From Chitinophagaceae bacterium (GTDB lineage Bacteria; Bacteroidota; Bacteroidia; Chitinophagales; Chitinophagaceae), in NCBI GenBank assembly GCA_016722465.1, contig JADKJC010000003.1, positions 1-18,805 on the forward strand: 18,805 nt of DNA. Reading direction: 5' to 3'. Under the pieces are notes generated by a model, which saw nothing but the letters and a program-made list of their open reading frames with translations, was not told where the DNA came from and did no database searches. Shown here one piece after another: positions 6,557 through 16,409 of the stretch (its first letter is position 1; every line of letters starts with the position of its first letter). The translations under genes and the position numbers were made by a program.

Positions 6557-8626
6557 TTAGTTAAGTCGGATATCGTCAAAAAGGAAAGTGAAATTGGCTG
6601 AACCATCACCCATTGTACCATTGTCAAAAATCAGTACAACTTTCTGGTATGAATTAGCGGTATTGATGCCGCTGTAGTCGAATGTCAGGTCTTCCCAGCC
6701 ATTTGCCACGGTAGTCAGTACTTCCTTTTCATAGAAGATTCCGCCATTGGTCAGGTTTTCCACTTTGAGCAGTACTTTGGCTCCAACCCTTGGTGAATAT
6801 ACTTTCATCTTAAAAGTATGCAGTACTGAAAAATTAATAGGGGCATCCAGGGCTATCCAGCTGCCTCCCCAGGGCTGACCGGCGTTTTTAACCATCTTAC
6901 CCACTTTGGCACTGGTATTAATACCGCCAGACTGCGGGTTATTGATTCTTGTTACATCTCCGCCATCGAAATTGGTGAATGTATAATTCAATGTGCCTGA
7001 TTCAAAGTCAAGAGGCAAAGCAAGTCCTGTGATATTCACCGGCAGGAAAGTAACATCATCCCAGTAGAATATTTTACCATCACCTGCTGTTCCGAAATTG
7101 AAGAAGACGGATGCCATATCATACGTATAGGCCAGGTTTAAAGCTGCTGTACCGGATGCCTGGTTTGGAAAATGAAACACCAGTGTTTCCCAGGCGTTGG
7201 CAACAGTAGTGAGTTTTTCGGTTTCCACTGAATGCGTATTGTTATTCCTGTCTTCAACTTTTAAACGAACCGGCAATCCAACTGCAGGTGAATAAACACG
7301 CAGGCTCATTTGGGTTGCTGTTGCAGAGAATGCCAGCGGCGTTGTAAATCCAGCGCCAATTGTTGTGCCAGCCCAGGTTTCAGCACCGGAGGGTTTGGTT
7401 GTTTTCTTAACATTATTGGCTGCATTACCCGGATCAGCAGCGTTCACGGTTTGATTACCGCCAAAATCAACCATTGTGTAATTAACCCCTGCCAGGTCGA
7501 ATGTAACAGGCAATGCCAGTAAACTGGGGGGAATTGTATTTGTAAGGCGGATGTCATCAAACAGGAAAGTATAGTTTGCAGAACCATCACCCATAGTTCC
7601 ATTGTCAAAAATCAAAACAATGTGATGATAACTGTTCGCTGTATTTATTGCAGAATAGTCAAATACCAGGTCTTCCCAGGCATTGGCAACTGATGTCACC
7701 ACTTCTTTCTCATAATTTAATCCTGCATTGGACGCGTTCTCCACTTTCAGCAGCACTTTGGCGCCGATACGGGGAGAATAAACTTTCATGCGGAAGATTT
7801 TATTTGCGGAAAAATCAATGGCACTGCTCAGTCCGATCCAGGAACCACCCCAGGTCTGCCCGGTATTTTTAACCATCCTGGCTACTTTGGAAGAGGTGTT
7901 GATCCCGTTAGACTGCGGGTTATTCAGCACAGTAACGGCACCGCCGTCAAAATTATTCCATGCATAATTGATTGTTGAAGATTCAAAAGTAACTGGCAGC
8001 AGCAACGGATCCACAATACTTACCGCTACGATTTTCTGGGTGGTGGCAGCACCGCCGCTGAATGCAATCACTTTCACATTAAAATTCCCTGTTGTCGCGT
8101 AAATATGGCTTACAACCTGTCCTTCCAGGAAGGTCAGCGGTATTTCATTTGGATTATCACCGAAATAAACTTTGAAGTTGGTTTCATATAAAGCGGTTGC
8201 AGAAACATTCACTTTAAAGTTATTACCCGCATCAATGGCAGCCGTTACTTCCAGGTTCTCGGGAGCCCTGAAAGAAACAGTCAGCTGTTTGGTTACCTCT
8301 GCTGATTTACCTGAAACGGACCAGGCTACCAGTTTTACGTTGTATACACCTTCTGCATACGTGTGGGTGGTATTCTTTCCAGCCAGTACTTTAGCCGGTG
8401 TAGTAACAGCATCTCCATAATACACATCATAAGAAACAGCGTTTGTTCCGTTTGGTGTGATTGTTACAAAACCCGTGTTATCCTGGGTAATTTCAAAAAG
8501 AGCAGTTAATGCTTCAGGTGCTTTGCCCGCATCCACAAACGCAGTATCGGTATACGTATCTTTTTTACAGCCGGGCATCATCAATACCCATAAAGCCAGG
8601 CTGAATATTATTTTAATTGCTTTCAT
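6557..8626 (-). CDS. Large multi-module glycan-binding lipoprotein (2 PKD-like + 3 CBM-like modules)
   Basis: This 689-aa protein starts with a lipoprotein signal, lipidated Cys20 (MMPGCKK). Two PKD-like Ig domains follow (about 36-118 and 120-205), then three tandem beta-sandwich modules: 209-361, 370-528 and 535-688. Each opens with LPxxF and ends in a F/Y-x-DD-x-x-F/L strand (LFDDIRL, YWDDVTF, LFDDIRL). Modules 1 and 3 are much closer to each other (shared NNPQS.GINTS, VYSPR.GAKVLLKVEN, FDNGTMGDGSAN) than to module 2. The shape resembles carbohydrate-binding modules; I cannot assign a CBM family. It has no catalytic motif. Just after susD in the operon (21 nt from the repaired susD stop), it takes the place of a SusE/F-type surface glycan-binding protein and probably captures beta-glucan at the cell surface. 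Confidence 0.88.
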   Translation of the reverse strand: MKAIKIIFSLALWVLMMPGCKKDTYTDTAFVDAGKAPEALTALFEITQDNTGFVTITPNGTNAVSYDVYYGDAVTTPAKVLAGKNTTHTYAEGVYNVKLVAWSVSGKSAEVTKQLTVSFRAPENLEVTAAIDAGNNFKVNVSATALYETNFKVYFGDNPNEIPLTFLEGQVVSHIYATTGNFNVKVIAFSGGAATTQKIVAVSIVDPLLLPVTFESSTINYAWNNFDGGAVTVLNNPQSNGINTSSKVARMVKNTGQTWGGSWIGLSSAIDFSANKIFRMKVYSPRIGAKVLLKVENASNAGLNYEKEVVTSVANAWEDLVFDYSAINTANSYHHIVLIFDNGTMGDGSANYTFLFDDIRLTNTIPPSLLALPVTFDLAGVNYTMVDFGGNQTVNAADPGNAANNVKKTTKPSGAETWAGTTIGAGFTTPLAFSATATQMSLRVYSPAVGLPVRLKVEDRNNNTHSVETEKLTTVANAWETLVFHFPNQASGTAALNLAYTYDMASVFFNFGTAGDGKIFYWDDVTFLPVNITGLALPLDFESGTLNYTFTNFDGGDVTRINNPQSGGINTSAKVGKMVKNAGQPWGGSWIALDAPINFSVLHTFKMKVYSPRVGAKVLLKVENLTNGGIFYEKEVLTTVANGWEDLTFDYSGINTANSYQKVVLIFDNGTMGDGSANFTFLFDDIRLN

Positions 8627-8647
8627 AATTGCTGATTTTAGTGGTGA

Positions 8648-10158
8648 TTAATAGCCGGGGTTTTGAGTAAGTCCGGATATCGTTACTTCCTGCTGGGGAA
8701 TCGGGAATAATTCATTTTTCCTGACTGGAATCCGGTAATTTTTGCAGCTGCCTGACCGGTTCTCACCAGGTCAAAAAAGCGGTCACCTTCCATAGCCAGT
8801 TCAAGCCTTCTTTCATCCCAGATAGCCTGCTTGAGCGTTGCACCGGTAGCAGTAATGTTATGCAGGTTATCACTGAATGCACGCTGGCGTACCTGGTTCA
8901 GGTAGCCCTGTGCTTTTGTATCGTTCGGTGAAGTACTGCGGTTGAAAGCTTCAGCAGCCATCAGCAATACTTCAGCATAACGGATGGTGCGGAAATTATT
9001 GAGATAATTCAGTTCCACCTGTCCGGATGTTTCTCCTTTACGTGGCAGGTATTTCTGGTTATATAAACCGGTATTCTTGAAAGGAGCCACCTGGTAAGTA
9101 ATTCCAAATGACGGGTTGGCTGTTTTATAAGCTTCAATATCAAGAATGGTTGCAGCTTTGCGCTGGTCACCGGCAGCATACGCATTAGCCAGGTTTGCCG
9201 TTGGAAGGTTAGTACTCCAGCCGGCTGAATAAGGCATGGCAGCAGATCCGTTTAAACCACGGATTCCGCACTGCTGGACAGATAAATTACCCTGTCCGCG
9301 TGTTACACCACCCCAGTTATAGTAAGGGGAAGTATTGGAATACTGGATTTCGAAAACTGATTCTGGTCCGTTTTCGCCGGTTGCCAGGTACATTCCGCTG
9401 AAATTGCTGACAAGGGAGAAAGCATTTGAAGTGATAACAGATTCAAGCACGGTGGCTGCTGCATCAAACTTACTCTGGTAGAGATATACTTTACCAAGAA
9501 GGGCCTGTGCGGCATATTTGGTAATCCGGCCTTTCTCCACCTGTACGGCGGGTAATGTGGCAATCGCAGCTGTAAGATCTGTCTCTATTTGTTTGTACAC
9601 ATCTGCTTTGGGCGCGCGCTGTAAAGACTGCGATTCGCTCAGCCCAAGTCTTTTATCTGTAAACAGGGGCACATCACCGAAGAAACGCACCAGGTGGAAA
9701 TAATAATAAGCGCGGAGAAAATAGATTTCACCATACAGGGCATCTTTGCCTGCGAAGTTGATGGTTTCACCTGCTTTATTTGTTTGTTTATACTGATGCA
9801 TATAATTGGCACGGTTAATACCTTCATACGCAGCCTGCCACAATTCGGTTAATGTTGAATTCACAGGCGTGAGTGTATAGTCGTCAATCTGCTGCAGGGA
9901 TAATACATCTGAGGCATTTTCCCCGCCGCTTACTGCATTATCAGAAGCGATATCACCAACCGGTACGGCCTGGTTAAGCCACTGGAGCGGCGTATAAACA
10001 CTTACAGCCATCGTACGGTAATGTGATTCGGATTTGAGATAATCCAGGTCAGTGATGCGGTAATCCTCATGCGGATTATAATCAACCCATTTTTTGCATG
10101 AACTGAAGAACGTGGCAGTTAATGCCAGACCCAGTGTTGCGATGATTAATTTTTTCAT
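8648..10158 (-). CDS. susD: SusD-family outer-membrane glycan-binding lipoprotein
   Basis: This is a RagB/SusD lipoprotein with lipidated Cys21 (FFSSCKKW) and the expected features: ELWQAAYEGINRANY in the N-terminal SusD-like part, LRAYYYFHLVRFFGDVPL in the conserved TPR region, and YAEVLLMAAEAFNR and WDERRLELAMEGDRFFDLVR in the C-terminal RagB region. As it stands the frame stops at 8683 after FPSRK. Adding one A to the A5 run at 8715-8719 (complement) restores NELFPIPQQEVTISGLTQNPGY and a stop at 8648, the standard SusD ending, so the call uses that end. The mature protein would cap the SusC transporter and bind glucan. It starts 26 nt after susC. The single-base loss is probably a sequencing error; if real, the truncation removes about 20 residues. 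Confidence 0.95.
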
Positions 10159-10184
10159 TGTCTGAATATTTTTTGTTTGGAAGA

Positions 10185-13100
10185 TTAGAGTTTGATATCA
10201 AGACCTACAGAATAAGTCCTTGCCTGCGGATAAGCACCGCGGTCAATCCCTGAATCCAGGATACCACCTGCGATTTCAGGATCAAAGCCGGAATATTTTG
10301 TAAGGGTGATTGCGTTTTTAACCTGCACATAGAACCTCAGTCTGCTGAAAACATTCTTTGTCATCTTTGCAGGGAAAGTATATCCCAGCTGCAGGTTCTT
10401 GATCTTGATAAAAGATCCGTCTTCCACATAGCGGTCGGATACACGGATATTGCTGTTTGCATCAGTAAATGAATAACGCGGGTAACGGGAATCATTGGTG
10501 GTGTTTTCGCCGGTCCAGCGTGCCAGTATAGCCCTGTATTTGTTGGAATAGTTAGCGTTTCTTTCCCAGGCACTGTATACATCATTACCAACTGATGCAT
10601 AAGTGAACGCAGTAAAATCAAAGTTTTTGAACTCTAATCCAAGATTCCAGCCGATTGTAAAATCGGGGAAAGGATCACCTATTTTGGTCTGGTCAGCGGC
10701 ACTGATCACACCATCTCCATTTACATCCACAAAGCGGATATCTCCGGGTACTGCACCTGTTTGAACCGGTGCTGCAGCAATTTCTGCGGCGTTCTGGAAC
10801 AGTCCCATCGTTTTGTAACCGAGGAAATAGCCGGGAGTCTGTCCTTTTTCAAAAACAGTAACGCTTTGAGATTGCCCGTTGAAATAATAACCGCCCAGGA
10901 TTTTCGCAGTTCCGTCGCTGTTGGTGGCTGTTACCTCATTTTTAGCAGTTGTGAAAGTGAATGAAGTATTTAATTTAAAAGATTTACCGATGGTTTGGTT
11001 ATAACCGAGTGTAAGGTCAATACCGCTGCTTTTTGTAGAACCGATATTAGCAGTTGGAATCGGAACAGTACCGAGGTACAGCGAGGCAGAAGGCGTGAAA
11101 AGAAGGCCATCCACTTTTTTCTGGAAATAATCTGCAGTTAAACTGAATCTTCTTTTGAAGAAGGTCATGTCAAAGCCAGCGTTCACCTGGAGTTGTTTTT
11201 CCCAGCGGAGTGCTTCATTGGCGGCAGAGCCTACTGTTGATCCAGGGAAGAATACATCGTTGAAACTATAACCGTTGCTGTTGGCAGTGGATCCATAGCT
11301 TGGGCCACCTGTTACAATACCAACATACTGGGGATCCACGTTTTCATTACCGATAGACCCATAACTACCCCTGATTTTCAGGTGATCAATAAAGTCTGAT
11401 TTGAAGAATTTCTCACGGCTAACCACCCAACCGGCAGAACCGGAGAAGAAGTTTGCGTATTTATTATCAACACCAAAAGCATATGAACCATCGCGGCGTG
11501 CGGTGAAAGAAGCAAGGTATCTGTCCTTGTAATCATAGTTCACCCGGCCAAAGAAAGACAGGTTCCGGCGGAAATACTGGTAGTAATAACCACCCAGCGC
11601 ATTGCTGTTTGTGGCATTGTTATTCCCGGTAGCCGCAGTAAAATCAGCAAACTCCCATGAATTGAACGGTACATCCTGGCGTGTGGCGCCGGCTGCATTG
11701 CCTGAAATTTTTGCTACAGAAAAACCGAGCACTGTTTCAAAATGATGGTCGTCTTTTATTTTGAAATTATAATTAGCAAAAGATTCCCATGTAAAATTGA
11801 AGTTGCTGGCTTTTTCATGAGCCACACTATTGTGTTTCCCGGCCACTGTGGAGCCATCAGCATTGAGCGAATTATCCACGTTACTGGGACCGTAAAATAC
11901 AAGCGGTGTGAAACTGCGGGAATTCCCGTCGTACTTGGTGTAACCAAAACGGCTGGTTAGTTTGAGGTTTGACAGTACATCATACTGCAATTCAAACTTT
12001 CCATAAATTTTTGTACCTACATTTTTATTGAACGTATTGTCAAGTTTTGTGAGCGGATTGAATACTTCAGACAATAACAAATTGCTGAAACCATATTTAC
12101 CCGGTGTGCCTGCTGCATTATTCAGCACAGGAACAGTGGGATCAAAGTTCAACGCACTACCCAGGACACTGTTAAAAGAATTCTCCTGCAGGCCTTTGCC
12201 ATCGAGCCTGACTCCTGTTGTATTAATAATGAGCCTGACTTTATTGCTGAGGTCGAAGTTCAGGTTAGCGGTGAGATTGGCGCGGCTGAAAACCGACTTA
12301 TCATTACCACCTACGATTCCGCCCTGGCTGAGGAAACCGCCGGAGAGGAAATAATTCATTTTCTCAGAACCACCGCGTGCGGAGATATTATGTGTCTGTA
12401 CAGATGCCGTTTTGAAAACTTCATTCTGCCAGTTTGTTCCCACTCCCAGTAATGACAGGTTCGGGAAGATCGCATTACCACCGGCTACGGTACTGCCTTC
12501 ATTAATCATGGCGCCGTATTCAGAAGCATTCAGCACACCAACCGTATTCATCACTTCCTGGATACCATAGCTGCTGTTGATTCCTATTTCTGTTTTTTGG
12601 TTTTTACGACCGGTGCGGGTTGTAACTACTATTACCCCGTTACCGCCTTTCACACCATAGATTGCGGTTGTGGCAGCATCTTTTAAAACGTTGATTGATT
12701 CTATATCAGCAGCATTCAGTGAATTGAGGTCTGTAAGTGTTTGCGGCACTCCGTCAATCACAACAACCGGATCAGTTCCTGAGAATGAGGGGATACCCCT
12801 GATCAGAACTGTAGGTTTGGAACCGGGAGAACCACTTTGAATAACATTCACGCCGGGAAGCACGCCCTGGAGGGCTTCCTCTGCCCTTACCGGACGGAGT
12901 TTTTCAATATCGGCACTTTTAATGGTGGAAATCGCACCGGAGACTTTGGTAACCCGCTGGGTACCATACCCCACCACGATTACTTCCTGTCCTGTAGAAG
13001 CCGCAGCATCTTCCAATTGGATCAGCAGCGGGCTGTTAGTGTTTACTACAGTGAATTCAAGTGTTTTCATCCCGACATAACTGATTACAAGTACAGAACC

Positions 13101-13301
13101 CGGTCCGGGTACTGACATTGTAAAACTGCCTTTTGCGTCGGTAGCGACTGTTGTGGAACCACCTTTAACAGTGATGTTTGCACCGGCCAGGGGGTCGCCG
13201 GAGGATTTTGAGGATACTTTTCCGGAAATGGTGATACTCTGTCCCAGCAGAAAACCGGCTGCCAGTAATGATAGACATAGCATTCCTAGTTTTAGTTTCA
13301 T
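10185..13301 (-). CDS. susC: SusC-family TonB-dependent glycan transporter
   Basis: This 1038-aa outer-membrane protein has a signal peptide (about 1-21, LLGQ), a CarboxypepD_reg-like domain (about 22-97, ISGKVSSKSSGDPLAGANI), a TonB-box-like stretch EVIVVGYGTQ (106-115), the plug domain (about 117-230, with VLIRGIPSF, VVIDGVPQ, NVLKDAATTAIYGVKGGNGV) and a 22-strand barrel ending RTYSVGLDIKL with the expected C-terminal hydrophobic residue. Length is typical for the SusC/RagA family. It would import oligosaccharides made by the surface GH16, using TonB energy. It is the first gene of the minus-strand operon and is divergent from the regulator at 13503, with a repeat-rich 201-bp gap. The reading frame is intact. 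Confidence 0.97.
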   Translation of the reverse strand: MKLKLGMLCLSLLAAGFLLGQSITISGKVSSKSSGDPLAGANITVKGGSTTVATDAKGSFTMSVPGPGSVLVISYVGMKTLEFTVVNTNSPLLIQLEDAAASTGQEVIVVGYGTQRVTKVSGAISTIKSADIEKLRPVRAEEALQGVLPGVNVIQSGSPGSKPTVLIRGIPSFSGTDPVVVIDGVPQTLTDLNSLNAADIESINVLKDAATTAIYGVKGGNGVIVVTTRTGRKNQKTEIGINSSYGIQEVMNTVGVLNASEYGAMINEGSTVAGGNAIFPNLSLLGVGTNWQNEVFKTASVQTHNISARGGSEKMNYFLSGGFLSQGGIVGGNDKSVFSRANLTANLNFDLSNKVRLIINTTGVRLDGKGLQENSFNSVLGSALNFDPTVPVLNNAAGTPGKYGFSNLLLSEVFNPLTKLDNTFNKNVGTKIYGKFELQYDVLSNLKLTSRFGYTKYDGNSRSFTPLVFYGPSNVDNSLNADGSTVAGKHNSVAHEKASNFNFTWESFANYNFKIKDDHHFETVLGFSVAKISGNAAGATRQDVPFNSWEFADFTAATGNNNATNSNALGGYYYQYFRRNLSFFGRVNYDYKDRYLASFTARRDGSYAFGVDNKYANFFSGSAGWVVSREKFFKSDFIDHLKIRGSYGSIGNENVDPQYVGIVTGGPSYGSTANSNGYSFNDVFFPGSTVGSAANEALRWEKQLQVNAGFDMTFFKRRFSLTADYFQKKVDGLLFTPSASLYLGTVPIPTANIGSTKSSGIDLTLGYNQTIGKSFKLNTSFTFTTAKNEVTATNSDGTAKILGGYYFNGQSQSVTVFEKGQTPGYFLGYKTMGLFQNAAEIAAAPVQTGAVPGDIRFVDVNGDGVISAADQTKIGDPFPDFTIGWNLGLEFKNFDFTAFTYASVGNDVYSAWERNANYSNKYRAILARWTGENTTNDSRYPRYSFTDANSNIRVSDRYVEDGSFIKIKNLQLGYTFPAKMTKNVFSRLRFYVQVKNAITLTKYSGFDPEIAGGILDSGIDRGAYPQARTYSVGLDIKL

Positions 13302-13331
13302 ACAGCAATTGTTTTAAGCGAATCGATTAAT

Positions 13332-13362
13332 AAAAAAATAGCCCGGCTAAGGTAGTCCCGGG
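13332..13362 (-). terminator. Hairpin plus U-run in the susC leader (possible attenuator)
   Basis: On the minus strand CCCGG (13358-13362) pairs with CCGGG (13342-13346) over an 11-nt loop, followed by CTA and seven T (13332-13338), only about 30 nt before the susC start. It looks like a short intrinsic terminator inside the presumed leader, which could attenuate the operon or block read-through. The stem is short, so this is tentative. Confidence 0.4.
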
Positions 13363-13384
13363 GTTAAGCCATAAGAAATAAACT

Positions 13385-13458
13385 ACTACATCAACACTAC
13401 ATCAGAAAAGATAATTCATTGATTTATACCAGTTTTAAACTACATCATTACTACATCA
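13385..13458. promoter_or_regulatory. Operator array: four exact ACTACATCA repeats between susC and the regulator
   Basis: The nonamer ACTACATCA occurs at 13385-13393, 13396-13404, 13439-13447 and 13450-13458, all in the same direction (TGATGTAGT toward susC). Each pair has an 11-bp start-to-start step, and the pairs are 54 bp apart, so all four sites would face nearly the same side of the helix. Weaker copies sharing ACATCA lie at 13478-13483 and 13497-13502, the last touching the regulator start codon. This is what a binding region for the adjacent LuxR-type regulator would look like, controlling both divergent promoters. Binding itself is inference. Confidence 0.75.
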
Positions 13459-13502
13459 AATAATTATTTATACTTTCACATCAATATTTTCACGGTACAT
13501 CA

Positions 13503-16409
13503 ATGCGAAAAATTCTTTTTACCATATTCTTCTTTCCATTCATTTCAATGGCACAGAACAGTATTGGCTTCCCGGATGTGATTAACTACCCAAAACTGGT
13601 TTATGGAGCGGGTTTGCAGAGTTGGGATATGAAGCAGGACCGCAACGGAACAATGTATTTTGCCAACAATGAAGGCTTAGTCAGTTTTGACGGCCACTAT
13701 TGGTCCCTGTACCCTTTACCAAATAAAACCATTGTCCGCTCGGTGGAGATTGGCGCCGATCACCGGGTTTATGCAGGTGGCCAGGATGAGTTCGGGTATT
13801 TTTCTCCGGATCAAAACGGTACCCTTCGTTTCACTTCCTGACCGGGCTGATACCTGAAAAAGACCGGTCATTTGGGGATGTTTGGGATATTGTCAATTTT
13901 AAAAACGATATTTTTTTCCGTACCCCCAATAAAATATACCGGATCAGTAACGGGGTTGTGGCAGTGTACAAAGCATCATCCGAATGGTCATTTATGGGTA
14001 TCTGCCAGGGCCGTCTCTATGCACATGATTATTTGCATGGCATCCTCCGGTTTGACAACAACACCTGGTCTCCGTTAACTGTGCCCAATTTGCTGGGCAC
14101 TAACGACCCCGTAACAGCTATACTGCCGGTTGGTGGTGACAGTATGATTGTGACAACCCTAAAAACGGGCTTTTATTTTACATCAAAAAGGGGTTTACTA
14201 AAATCTCAACGGCAATAACTGCACAGATTCAGCAAAACCGGATTTATGCTGCTACCGTGGTAAATGATAAATGGATAGCCCTGGCTACAAATAATGACGG
14301 TATATATATAACAGACCATGAAGGGCAACTGATCCAGCGGTTTTCCAAACAGGAAGGTTTACAGAATAATAATGTGCTGAGCATATTCCTGGATAAACAA
14401 AGTAATCTCTGGCTCGGATTGGATAATGGAATTGACTTTATAGCATATAACAGCGCCATTAAAAGAATTACCCCTAATGGCCAGGACGGTTCAGGATACA
14501 CCAGTCTTATTTATGATAAACATTTATATGCCGGCACATCCGGTGGTTTATTCAACGTGGCGCTGCAACAGACAGAAGACCTGAGTTTCAGTAAAGGGGA
14601 TTTCCAGCTGGTAAGCAATACCACAGGGCAAAGCTGGGCGATGTCTGAAATCAACGGACAATTATTACTGGGGCATCACGAAGGTCCGTTTATTGTGAAT
14701 GGCAATTCAGCAAGTGCAATTGCCACCAACGAAGGTGGGTTCTGGAATTTTACACCGATGTCGGCCGTCTATCCTACCGCCCGTGTGATTGCCGGGAATT
14801 ATAAAGGTCTCAGTTTCCTGGATGCGGATGGGAACGGGTTCAAACTCGCAGAACGTATACCCGATTTCCAGGAGTCTAGCCGTTTTGTGGTGCTCGACCG
14901 GTTTGATAACATATGGGTATCCCACCCCTATCATGGCGTATACAGGATCAGCCAGGTTACACCGGGAAAATTTACCACTAAACTGTATACAGCAGCCAAC
15001 GGACTTCCCGCTACTCTAAATAATCATGTTTACAAGCTGAAGAATGAACTGGTTGTAGCAACCGAGAAAGGTGTGTATATATACAATTCTTCAAATGATC
15101 GTTTTGAGCCGTCACCTTTTTACGGGCGTTTACTCGGAAACCAGAGCCTGCGTTACCTGAAGGAAGATGCCGGGGGAAATATCTGGTTTATTCACGAAAA
15201 ATCGCTGGGCATCCTGGATATGACCGGCAAGGATACAACAGTGATACACATGCCGGAGCTGACGAACAAACTGGTCAGCGGATTTGAATTTATTTATCCG
15301 GTTGACGGGAAGAATATATTCGTTGGCGGTGAAAGGGGATTTTTCCATATTAACTATGATAAATACAAAAAGATTATCCCGGAGCTGGCAGTCATGATCC
15401 GTTCTGTAAAAATTGTAAACCGGCGCGACAGTCTTTTATTTGGTGGTTTTTTCTCAGATGCTGATAACATTCAGGTGCAATCAAAAAAACAGGTGCCCGA
15501 TATCAGCCATAACTGGGGGAATATCCGTTTTGAATTTGCCTCTCCTGTTTGCCCAGCAGGGAACGCTTGAATACAGTTACAGGTTAAAAGGATTTGATAA
15601 TAACTGGTCAGCCTGGACATCTAAAAGGGAGAAAGAATATACCCATCTGCCCCTCGGGCTCCTATAGTTTTGAAGTGAAAGTGCGGAATAACCTGGGAAA
15701 TGAATCTGCTCCCTCTGTTTATAAATTCACCGTACTGCCTCCCTGGTACCTGAGTATCTGGGCTTATATAATTTATCTGCTGTTACTCATTTCAGGTTTA
15801 TATTATTTATACCACTGGCAAAGCCGGAAATTTGTAACCCAGCGGGTCAGGCATGAAGAGGAACAGCGAAAACTCCAATACCTGCATCAACTGGAAATTG
15901 ACAAGGCAGAGAATGAACTTATAAACCTCCGTAATGAAAAGCTGCAGGTGGAGATAGATTTTAAGAACTCTGAGCTGGCTACAACCGCCATGCACCTGGT
16001 GCAAAAAGGGGAAATCCTTACAAAGATCAAATCAGATATAAATTCTATTATCCGCGGACTGGATAATGAAAAAGCGGTGAATGAGCTGAAGAAAATGATT
16101 AAGGTACTCGGCGAAGATGATAAAATGGATAAAGACTGGGAACATTTTGCCCAGCATTTTGATAAAGTGCACAGCGATTTTGTGGTGGCGCTGAAGGACC
16201 GTTTTCCTACGATTACAGCCAATGAACTCAAGCTTTGTGCTTATTTACGAATGAACTTATCCACGAAAGAAATAGCCCAGTTAATGAATATTTCAGTGCG
16301 TGGTGTTGAAATCGGCCGTTACCGTCTCCGGAAAAAACTGGCGATTCCTTCTGAAACCAATCTGTTTGATTTCCTCATCAGTATCAGCGGGAAAACAAAT
16401 CAATCGTAG
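13503..16409 (+). pseudogene. Membrane one-component regulator: propeller + Y_Y_Y sensor + LuxR-type HTH, frameshifted
   Basis: With frame repair this is a protein of about 968 aa. It has a signal peptide (cut near SMAQ), a long periplasmic two-component-regulator-type propeller (repeats such as GLQSWDMKQDRNGTMYFAN, QGLQNNNVLSIFLDKQSNLWLGLDNGI), and a triple-tyrosine (Y_Y_Y) domain (LEYSYRLKGFDNNWSAW). One membrane helix (IWAYIIYLLLLISGLYYLY) is followed by a coiled coil (about 15850-16000) and a C-terminal GerE/LuxR-like HTH (ITANELKLCAYLRMNLSTKE, then IAQLMNISVRGVEIGRYRLR). There is no kinase or receiver domain, so signal sensing and DNA binding would be on one chain. Four breaks occur: near 13830 (T-run), 14184-14194 (A5G4), 15548-15555 (T-run) and 15650-15658 (C-rich run). 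Each repair gives family-like sequence. It probably controls the divergent glucan locus. Confidence 0.85.

Noticed and set aside
13503..16409. Phase-variable regulator switching by homopolymer slippage
   Set aside because: The runs at the breaks are short (3-5 bases), there are four of them, and the same kind of break affects unrelated genes in the window, so error is simpler.
13503..16409. Hybrid two-component system (HTCS) regulator
   Set aside because: The sensor half is HTCS-like, but there is no histidine kinase, receiver or AraC domain; the C-terminus is a LuxR-type HTH.
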